Positions 55,301 through 61,500 of a stretch of DNA of 64,000 nucleotides are shown here, piece by piece. The notes beneath the pieces are model-generated. The model made no database searches, had not been told where the DNA came from, and saw only the letters and a list, made by a program, of their open reading frames with translations. Where the stretch lies: positions 44,292 through 108,291 of the IMG/VR virus record IMGVR_UViG_3300044612_001255; one strand, given 5' to 3'. Position numbers and translations under genes: made by a program. The stretch's first letter is position 1, and every line of letters begins with the position of its first letter. Source of the stretch: a virus.

Positions 55301-58300
55301 ATTCATTTGAGAACATTAAAGACTTCTCTAGAAATGGTGCTTTCTTCAGAACTAATTTCTCTGACGATAAAGTGGTTCCTTTCTTTAGTCCAAGATACAA
55401 TGTGACTGAAGGAAATATTGATTATAAATCTTCAGGATTTGCTACAATGAAAGAAATTGGAGCTAAGCCTGGTAATGGTAAAGTGCTAAGACTTTCTAAG
55501 AAGTATGACAAGTTTAATCACTCTAACATGGACTTCTTGAAGGTAACTAGATACCAATATGCTAGAGGATATATTATTGATATCACTGGGGAGAAAAATC
55601 CAATGTCATACGATAATTTCAAAAAGCTTGTCCTAAATGGTGAGTTGTCAAAATCAGAAATTGTTGGATACCAAAAGGTAAAAGATTTGGCTGGAGCACC
55701 ATTAGAAGATGAAAAAGGTAACACCTATTTTAAAATGGTGAACTTGTATGGTGATGGTGATCTTGTTAAGATTTACAAAACAAATGGACTGCCTTCTGCA
55801 ATAAACAACAACACTTACAAGGTTGATAAGGAGATTCAAAACAGTGACATAATTGCATTTGTAAATAATGAAGTTATTAATCCTCTTGAAACAGCTGAGA
55901 AAATTGATGTTGCAGCTGAGCTAGCTCCTGTTCCAGAAGTTGCAACACCTATTACTAGTAAGGTTGAGCGCACTACAAGAATGATCAATAGATCAGAATT
56001 GAGAGCTAATCCTAAAACATTGTATTTATTTGGAGACAATGATTCTAGAAAAGGTCTTGGTGGTCAGGCTAAAGAAATGAGAAATGAGCCTAATGCAATT
56101 GGTATATCAACTAAAAAACTACCAGCCAGTTCAGAACAATCTTACAAAACTGATGCAGAACTTGATGTAAATAAAAAAATCATCAAAGATGATATTGATA
56201 AAGCAATTGCTGCATGGAGCACTGGTAAGTATAATAAACTTATAATTCCTCAACTAGGAGTGGGCTTAGCAGAGCTTCCTACAAGAGCTCCTCAAACATA
56301 TGAGTTTTTACAACAAGAACTTCAGAGACTTGAAAACTACATAAACGGTGTTCAAGAAGCTGCAACTCCTGTTGAAGAAGTTGAAGAAGTTGAGTTCACT
56401 ACAACAAAGCTATTCAAATACTTTGGAAGATTTTACAACATTGTAATTGATCAAGATGGTAAAGCAATTGATGTAGAAGGTTACAAAGGAAAGGAAGATG
56501 CCAAACAAAAGCTTCTTGATGCATATAAAGCAAATCCAAATGTTGACCCACAGAGCAACAAACCATTCTTTGCAGAAGATGCATTTATTGAAGAAGAGGA
56601 AGCACCTGAAGTGGTTAGTGGAAACTCATTTAAGTTTGAGGATGGCACTGTAATCAATACAGGAAACATCACTCTTAATGAACAACAGAAAGAAGCTTTG
56701 CAACTTGCTGTAAATGCAATCAAAAAGAACCAGACAAAGTTTGTTCTTAGAGGATATGCTGGAACAGGTAAGTCAACCATTTCTAAATTCGTAAGAGAAT
56801 ATTTACAGAATAGTAAATCATTCAAAGATGTAAGCTATGCATCTCCTACACATAAGGCAAATACCAATTTGCTAATTCAATTACTTCGTGGTAAAGTGTT
56901 TAACACAATGCCTTTCACAACAGCAAGTTTATTGAATAAAATTAAAGGAGAAGATGGTGACTTCATTGCTGGTCCAAAAGATAAAATGCCATACTCTGGA
57001 GTGTTAATTGTTGACGAAAGCTCAATGATTGATGCACAGGACTATAACTTATTGATGGGACTAGCAAAGAGAAAAGGAACAACCGTTATATTCATGGGTG
57101 ATCCAGCTCAACTACCTCCTGTAGGAAGCAGTCAATTGAGTAAAGCTCTACAGTTCTCATCTTCTGAGGATGGTGTAGAACTCACTCAAGTGATGCGTCA
57201 GCAAGGAGACAATCCTTTGTTAGATATTCTTACGAACATTCGTCAGAATCTAACTACAGTGGTTGACAGATTTAGCTTCAGCACTAATGTAAATGGTAGA
57301 GGAGAAGGTGTAGAGTTCACGAATGATTACTTGTCATTCAATGACAAGATGCTTCAATACTTCAAATCACCTGAGTATAAAGAAGATCCTACATACGCTA
57401 AGGTGCTCACTTACACCAATGCATCTGTTGCTAACTACAACAACTTAATCCAGTCTCAATTAGGACTTTCACCTTATGGTGTAGGATCTATCATGATGGG
57501 ATATGAGCAAGTTGGTCAGACACCTAACGTTCACAATGGTCAGGATTACAAAATCTTGGAGAGTCAGTATATCACTGATAGAGATGTAAAAGTGTTTGAT
57601 GGAAATGTTGGAAACAAATACTTCAACATTGAAGAGAAAGTTTCTGGATATAAGGTTCAAATGAGAAGAGTGTTCTCTAAAGAAGATGAGCAGTTACTAA
57701 ATGATACAGGTCAGACAGCTCTTCTTAGACCACTTGATGTGTTCATCATTAACCCTAATGATGATAGAAACCTTAAATTCATGGAGCGAGTGCTGGCATT
57801 CAAAAAGGTATTGAATGATAAAACAATTCCTTGGAAACTTCGACAAGATCCTCTTAATCAATTTGAAAGCTTCTTCAACACTTATCAGCTACCTGCTGAC
57901 ATGATCAGCTATAAAGGAAAAATTACAACTCTTCCTAAGTTGAAACAAGAGAATCCAGAGTTATTTAAAGTGAATAGACAAACAGGAAAAACTCTATTTG
58001 AAGAAACTGCAACTTCAGAAAGACCAATGCTTGCTAAGAACATTGACTATGGTTATGCTGTAACTTCTCACAAAGGACAAGGATCAACTTACCAGTATGT
58101 CTTTGATGACTATGAGAACATGGAGAACCCAGCAAACAACAGAGTTATTTCTGATGGAGATGTTAAATATGCTATTGAAAGACAACAATTGAAATATGTT
58201 GGACTATCTAGAGCATCAAAGATTGCATTTGTCTTTACTAGAAAGGCTGGTACTGATGAGCTTTATTCTTCACAAGAAATTCAATCTGAACCATCTTACA

Positions 58301-58503
58301 TTCCTGAAAGTCAAGAAAGCTTCGTACCTTGGTCTATTGAATCTGAAGGACAGGCATCAGGAGTTAGAAGTTTCTACGAATCCCTAACCCCTGACCAAAA
58401 GCTGAAATTAGGTTCTTTGCAAGACATTATTTCTGAGTATAATGAATTACCAACAGAAATTAGTGAGCGAACCTTTATAGAAATGTTAATGTGTAGACTA
58501 TAA
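43339..58503 (+). CDS. Giant virion polypeptide: cargo region, degenerate zincin, RNA polymerase, macro-like module, SF1B helicase (5,054 aa)
   Basis: Regions in order: a cargo-type start with hydrophobic glycine-rich segments (about 85-205); GTEYHEIFE at about 1929-1936, like HExxH but with Glu for the second His; a long RNA polymerase-like part with GSDFDIDKLN, whose D3295, D3297 and D3299 match the metal-binding DxDxD motif of double-psi beta-barrel RNA polymerases; YLFGDNDSRKGLGGQAKEMR (from 4229), a macro-like module; and an SF1B (RecD2/Dda-like) helicase with GYAGTGKST (4472-4480), VDESS (D4559), GDPAQLPPVG (4587) and SHKGQGSTY (4910). In the phi14:2 virus a related RNA polymerase is carried in the virion and transcribes early genes. 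The fusion is very large and may be cut after synthesis. Confidence 0.85.
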   Translation: MEEENVVNPKGVSNEIPYPIIPNNPGNQVPGELPSAREAFAKLAEQNRFTGAQNIPISSFYSGGNRYGKTRPFTNFEEMAAQKQSGFDQVRNGLGKAVGIAGTSFISGTVGLLNGIGSSIANQQFSKLYDNPTTQFMDRLQKGMEDYAPNYYRQAETDAEWWQSDNLLTPNFWADKVIKNIGYGIGSIAGGAAWTKAFKLVGKANALVKLGKGAETAATIEKAMQVVPRAQKISAIEGALGNLSQGIKSQITNNGQRTLTSVMGTFGEASIESLQKSNEFRDNAIAEFRSQNGIDPTGKDLDDINAFAEKAGNYVWGMNTILLTASNYIQLPKILGSSRKVEKAFINDLTQKGLGKEFIEKTAKTRFGKIVDTTKGLGRFFIQPTEAAEEGMQFAIASGVDDYFNRAYTNREDLGTFLETISGAMGNVFGEGIDKTLSTKEGIESILIGSLAGGIQQAPMSIYREGLTGKGGQRKRNTDIALKQLNETNIAASLKDQANFLAVGIGSQTMRQQAIENNDILSEKDYEADYSLSYLMPRAKYGKMENVYEELEYYKEQALNPQGFAELQTAGVAFEKESPAQFVQRIGNLENTAKAVQKHYDNINETYAGVFKTDADGKIIEDAKGRPIRKYNPVVVDKLVYAASKIDDYSARIPGLTSVLSSAGINISTILNDVLVSEKPTIEAVKESIDQINAMDVVSDVKDNLKRSLSDLIEMSLRRKVFIDDYNDIKKNPEVFEAFSRAERFREKGPVDVTQQEGGKSVVKTLKVGQEYSLAEPIRLENGKITLAPKFTIISETLGGEFEVRLPNGKEVFLSPLEFKTYNISEEDNTSQEFENALNQSIDDVLQYPAFRDVIEKPGEKVNKLAYINSLGNQKLSEAVVNRFKRLTKDIVELKAKQKEVDNKIKEQSSDINSQQDEEAQASTDPKVELIPFDTRIDTGETGPLKSAARFFNASSNESDDPNYKYYNPNPSPHIIRARVFLNNAKSNKNRDKFRAITFTYNQENDLGLSGVTQLSYGANWETQKGTVNDLIDGFIAQVYVEVDGKNRYFIDQNGNRIKGADGKDVKVGQQVDLGKVVFETRPTAREYNSDNSDRFRTRQKEEFMDNMETWKQQREILLGNPAKQMAPMAAKDLPTNSFMISKGFPLITEKVDGKYVKNKVGDTLITESQIETQSGLLKISTGTPIVHSGENMNAKPGIVYLQDRDMLQVLNNNLLGAKKGKSVYEVIKSLINDMQQQAADDKPIQLDRQKLKYLGSVMIYARPTKDMLNNQLWIDIDSMSVMLGNNSYSFSDFLKNEADVIKAFSSVYHSANKRLLDKAEPHYEFVFKDGKLDFVKWPNYQSYLLSGTDRSVDEVPFVTNVRKKSDALPYNFRGKYAYISNFTVGEKNTNFTAPEAQEEKAPVAPPIESKSESNSPSEVAEALPVLNVGGFTLNNGSTNIVEVSKQPIEFIGTVNEKGQIKVDLDFRTEANQKSFENVAAVISEETLNTYRAAIPQLNESSSKEDTIVEFFRYQITAKINKALKAQQEASAPAAPVVPASDIEAKKFDIESLFSINAQSIIDNKADILSNPTKYETTQTVGNVTTEQTVDVSKGNITVIQRISSNDKSISFSNRIYLSSKGEVSSIISREGGISFFKDKSGVVNEEAKLKMVNLAETVKNYFPEIFSKIEEYAKKYKGFVTSTDNFRETVRQTKFIDAFDSFLYNKDLLSDADFARITLHNAELAALEGAASTEQVSSKQVELDQYLENVDYRPQSLDLVVSNSGVDKYTVIEAAKNVEEASNKKYGFGSIIHTLKVTGGNLNYPNTTKPERERIRLYNEELAKLTGKPVEQPTPPAQQPAAEAPPKSNKGKFKSGYSDTRAVSKGELFAERISDRDIKAFKKWHAEKVPFIPYEILEQIYKSLDGIVAWGVFEGGVAKFFKRGLRGTEYHEIFEAIWKGFLSESERAALIDEFKNRPGYFLDRESGQQIAFSEATDRQVKERIADDFADYRLGKLPARTLSEKIKRFFNAIIEFFKSFVNNPSLKQQLFDEIEAGRFKESVLPDYVKTAQPEYRPVMKLPDGAILSEDEAYNIVQDMVISTSGYLLNRGNDDTVANVFNIKGVTGTEVYNFIRNIYEGTGNLQALGDKLFNELFLRSVDNLRPLGVNIDTDSLISVNDEQGNNRLYSPEAFEVDLMKNASFAIKYILATLPSASKSELDPETGLPALKTGAVGLPVLSNFNRTFATLLSKLSNTPISKIPAKLMELYKNDGNYYRVARSLNGNMSAEDAEELFDFGNFTDNDWRLYIQFVQAFNKSRPDATVEERTASPEGVSVITKPADKSSAINVQKYNWLSNIKVLGRQGGSIIDQKNQNFFIDTEHSKYPKKRPSTNTERLEFLANIGITFPGAAISNKDEFVDAVNRIYEYGSKNLANFKKFLGADSSITKLAVMYVDSLNPDQDTTRFNVENKRTGNYSDSNAVSVFEEDFNDAQTLDELFKKRPELKDAFSQNSLIIKKGGLFFDKEGNKIKGKILKIGVVDGISEEDGGTTVSGLTEGERFSVEINQNVKGNYYILVPADSATERTYNIGNQIKFENTNTEIGDSEFFDIMRSYLDDEINLALDWRNRSKLSAVGDRAKELRFFKEILSPSLVKSIEGVIAKTKLSKEKALAEISKILSDNKSEVESSIRETIAYQNDKLNKALTSTGEVSQVDENSVDFSYLDSEFAEKNKIDKNKISNEDYNKFLSFLNMNQMISNIELHKFIFGDPYQFEVKNGNLEETKRIKSWLSPRRKTFDSEAANDFLNKKYNKVTDDIVLSGNDITRHNFNSYVKTVTLTDPTPQSRYLNSFGNYKESDGFSLIGIGTFREVKWKNAEWPKEAENWYQWQMAYTRQKLSKIKKADGKFVYNYGKNSALQNHDAALIQKPEPYYVLEVLKPIVSGAKPELGRIEGTIDKFSQMPLFFKAIEGTHLQDLYTQMLEEGVGYVVYRSGRKEGVRDTHNVYNGNGTFNSSNFGGNTIENVAWSTYGIQVENSYEEGKQQTRGSQPMKNASLDMFQYGKSVMDGAQELYDDITKTHDEFHQFQYEKFLENLGIEDLGDLYRIKDAKKVSQTLEYELLRREASENVIDTIRLNENGQFGIPFEASSAYEDIRSVLFSIINKSLISPPMEGKPHVQVAATLWENRDKGRRILRKTKDGYVEISKDEYEKLSDENKKGVVLSSDTLKFYEDKPGERHIEVMIPNFWKRYFKGMSDEQILEYLNKPENQKILFGIGFRIPHQAASSTEVFKVKGFLHPSMGSTVVVPSEIVQKAGSDFDIDKLNMYLKAVYVDQNGDVKLIEYKGSKKATMDFYAKVYDEQIKNEIEDIEAGDEFRNNLIEVFEILESIEDPSSMTGEALKSLLGDKLSKFYTKKQQTINNIINVALSKKQRPSDYIGDQVGRMADKYAKLTEKQLSESMKKDFVDLMYKKSLENRYFELLQEIVTLPENFERLLTPVGDANLPEVAKELDKARQDEEATFKNKLLSKTFLTSLRHAFLLGKKWVGIAAVNITGHSIAQKINAYLDPRRLNDIDAYDASFLGDMSLAVPHNTVEVDGQKMIALGGRTTAYSKKDKEGKSVFEFISDRLSGYATAFVDVAKDPYIMKILRSDLVVSTAMFMERIGVGELTPYFLNQPIIIDYLKYLDRIGSRSLFSKNNIAEIDAMYPIEFGKSYNLKQDFVIDESTGLVDFEKSKANLLSSIDITAERNDEFNLKQRAVLNEFLRLSKMGQFSFKFTQAYNYDTTRVRTTESVLRKVARTEAAEEKNIISSINDVFKQTFIGDQKRLIIEEVKALSAIFKLDADVFYSVIDEVMKPFVNDEYMSIDDFDRVARKVKTSFIDYLTQNKSTRFSKEIIDDLVIGKNNIAVQLAKLQDKYASSELLSNLEPRFSNHEGGAVTVSLKVKPKDAASVNRYIGLMRELKSYEPEFYNNLLLVNLLQGTYETKININKVIPLEDRAEIIAPVISSNYSFENIKDFSRNGAFFRTNFSDDKVVPFFSPRYNVTEGNIDYKSSGFATMKEIGAKPGNGKVLRLSKKYDKFNHSNMDFLKVTRYQYARGYIIDITGEKNPMSYDNFKKLVLNGELSKSEIVGYQKVKDLAGAPLEDEKGNTYFKMVNLYGDGDLVKIYKTNGLPSAINNNTYKVDKEIQNSDIIAFVNNEVINPLETAEKIDVAAELAPVPEVATPITSKVERTTRMINRSELRANPKTLYLFGDNDSRKGLGGQAKEMRNEPNAIGISTKKLPASSEQSYKTDAELDVNKKIIKDDIDKAIAAWSTGKYNKLIIPQLGVGLAELPTRAPQTYEFLQQELQRLENYINGVQEAATPVEEVEEVEFTTTKLFKYFGRFYNIVIDQDGKAIDVEGYKGKEDAKQKLLDAYKANPNVDPQSNKPFFAEDAFIEEEEAPEVVSGNSFKFEDGTVINTGNITLNEQQKEALQLAVNAIKKNQTKFVLRGYAGTGKSTISKFVREYLQNSKSFKDVSYASPTHKANTNLLIQLLRGKVFNTMPFTTASLLNKIKGEDGDFIAGPKDKMPYSGVLIVDESSMIDAQDYNLLMGLAKRKGTTVIFMGDPAQLPPVGSSQLSKALQFSSSEDGVELTQVMRQQGDNPLLDILTNIRQNLTTVVDRFSFSTNVNGRGEGVEFTNDYLSFNDKMLQYFKSPEYKEDPTYAKVLTYTNASVANYNNLIQSQLGLSPYGVGSIMMGYEQVGQTPNVHNGQDYKILESQYITDRDVKVFDGNVGNKYFNIEEKVSGYKVQMRRVFSKEDEQLLNDTGQTALLRPLDVFIINPNDDRNLKFMERVLAFKKVLNDKTIPWKLRQDPLNQFESFFNTYQLPADMISYKGKITTLPKLKQENPELFKVNRQTGKTLFEETATSERPMLAKNIDYGYAVTSHKGQGSTYQYVFDDYENMENPANNRVISDGDVKYAIERQQLKYVGLSRASKIAFVFTRKAGTDELYSSQEIQSEPSYIPESQESFVPWSIESEGQASGVRSFYESLTPDQKLKLGSLQDIISEYNELPTEISERTFIEMLMCRL

Positions 58504-61500
58504 TGATCAGTTGTGTAAATAAAAACGATAAGAACTTCAAGGTTCTTGAGAAGGAATATGGAGCAGGCTTAGCAGAGGTGTTCGTAAGATCATACTCAAA
58601 AAGAGTCAAGCTTCTTCCTGATGGGGAATTCTATATTCCTACAAAAAAGGAATTCCTTGATTGGTACATGTCTGATAAAAAAACAATTGAATCAAAGATA
58701 AATTATATACTTAGTGAAAACCCAAGACTTTCAGAGAAGACTATCAAACAGTTATTGAAAGGTGTAATACACACATTGGGCGATACAAACTTCATCACCT
58801 CTGGATTTACAAACAGAGGATCTCTAGCTATTACAAGTGAGCAGTTAAAGACTGTCTTCACTCCAAACTATGAGATGATGAAACGTCTTGCTAGTAATCA
58901 TCCAGATATATTTGAAATAGTAAACACTAAGGTTTCTAATAGAAAGATTGTAAAGATTAAAGCATCCAAAGGTGAAGCATTACCTGTAGGAAGACCTGAC
59001 ATAAAAATTGGTGTTAAGTATTTTCCAAATGGAAATGTTACCAAAGTGGGAACTATACTGAATAAAATAAGCAATTCATCACACCCACTTAAAGAAGTTG
59101 CTCAGAAACTAAAAGGCTTTGTTCAAATAAATAATGTTGATGTAGAGTTAGTTGACACTACACACTTTCAAAATATTGCTCCAGGCGTTGAAAGATCTAG
59201 AGGATATTTTGACGTTGCAAAGAATAAAATATTCATTGCTAAAAATGCAAACGTGGCAAATGGATTATCTGAAACTGTACTTCTACATGAGATTCTCCAC
59301 GCATTCACATACTTTGCCCTTAGAGAAGATACTAATGTTCGTAGAGACTTTGAGAAGCTTTACGATGCAGCAATTGAATCACTTGGTAAATATGATGGTC
59401 AGTCGAAAACTGGCTATTACGCAAACTATACAATAGATGAATTTATTGTAGGATTGTTTACAGATGCAAAATTCATCACTGCTTTACAATCCGTACCACC
59501 AATTGATGGAATCAAATACACAAACCTATTTGAGGAAATCATGAATTACCTAATTAATATTCTAGGACTGAATTCAAATCCTAGTTTATATAATCAGGCA
59601 ATGTCTGTTGCTTCACAAATCTTGGACACTGAGTTTAGTAGAATTGAATTACAAAGACAGTTCTATGAATCTGGTCCAATGTTGCAAGTCAATGATGATA
59701 GAACTTTACCATCGTCAGCTTCTCCAAAAACTCTAGCATTAATTAAAGACTTTATAAAACAAATTGGTGTTGACATAAAGTTGTTGGAGAAAATTAGTGT
59801 TAATGGGCAAACACAAGATGCTAATGGTGCTGCCCAGTTAATGCAAAAACTTATATCTGTTGTAGAAGGAAAAGAAGCACAGGCTCTTCCAGAAGAAGCC
59901 ATGCACTTTGCTGTATCCATTATCAAGCAAACCAACCCTAAGCTTTACCAAAAGCTTATGAAAGAGATTAATGGATATGATATGCTCACACAAGTGTTTA
60001 AGACATATGGTAATAGTCCACTTTATCAAAAGGATGGAAAGCCTGATGTTGTTAAAATCAAGGAAGAAGCTATTGCAAAAGTTTTAGTTAACACAATCAT
60101 TTCCAAAGTTGAAAATACTAGAGAAAGTAAAGACGATGTATTGAAGGCTCAATCTTGGTGGTTGAATATTCTTGAGTGGTTGAAGTCTCTTGTCTATCAA
60201 AAGTCAGGATTTGATCAAGCTGCTATTGATGTCATTTCTGGAAAAGATATTGGAACAGCAGCTGATATTAGAGAGTCTGAAGACGCAACATTTCTACAGC
60301 AGTCTCAACAAGAAAAAGTTTATGACCTTATCAAAAGCATTTCTAATAAAATTGGTGAGCCAAAACTTAATGATAAAGGTGAACAGAGATACTTTATAGA
60401 TGGTAAGGAAATTAAGTTTCGTGTATCAGACTTTGCAAAAGGTTCTTATGAAAAATGGAAGAAGTCAAACAATCTTCCTAAAGATGAATACGATCAGTTT
60501 CTTGACGACTTAAGACAGGAAAAAGGAACAGCTGGACATGCTGACTTTCAACATGCGTTCAAACTATTTACTGATGAGGACGGATATTTTATTCAAGATA
60601 GTACAATTAGAAATGAAAATAAACTAGCTGATAACCATCAATCATTTACAGGAGATCAGGATATATACCTATCTATTAGAGACCACATAGAAGCGAGACT
60701 TGCATCCTACCCAGCTAAGACAAGATTCATGTCTGAGGTTACTATTTACGATGGTGTAAGTGTTGGTGGTACAATAGACTTTTTAGCAATTGAACCTGAT
60801 GCGAGTGTGAACATCCTTGATTGGAAGTTTATGAGCTTGAACACAGACTTCTATACTGATGTGCCTTGGTATAAAATTGAATCTTGGAACATTCAAATGA
60901 ATCAGTACAAGAAGATTCTTACTAAGAACTATGGTGTAGAACCAGCAAACTTCAAGGAAACACGAATGATTCCTATTCTTGCAAAATACTCAAAAGGTAA
61001 GAAGGATAAGCAAGGTGCTATAATTGAAGAACCTAGATTGACAGGAATCAAGATAGGTGATGTAGATGTTACTAAAGTTGAGGAAGATGAAATGTATCTC
61101 CTACCTGTAGCAACTCCTGATGAACTTACTGGAAGTAGAAATCTAGATAAATTTCTATCTAGATTAAATGACATGTACAGTATGTTGAAGAAGCAAAAAG
61201 CTGATCCTAATGATAGTAGAGAAAAGAAAGAATCACTAAATGCTTTATTTGGATCTATACGAAGACTTCAGATACAAAGAAATGTTAAACCTTTAATCGC
61301 TCAAGTTACACTTCTTAATAAGAAGATTGAAAAGTTAGTTGAGAGATATGAGAATGAATACAAGAATAAAGATTGGTCAGAAGTTGGAAATGATGAACAA
61401 GTTGAGGAAATCAAGAGTGCATTTCTAAAAGAACTAGATGATGCAGAGTTTGCAATGAAAACTTACATAGACATCAATAGGAGCTTAAGAGAAGTTGTCA

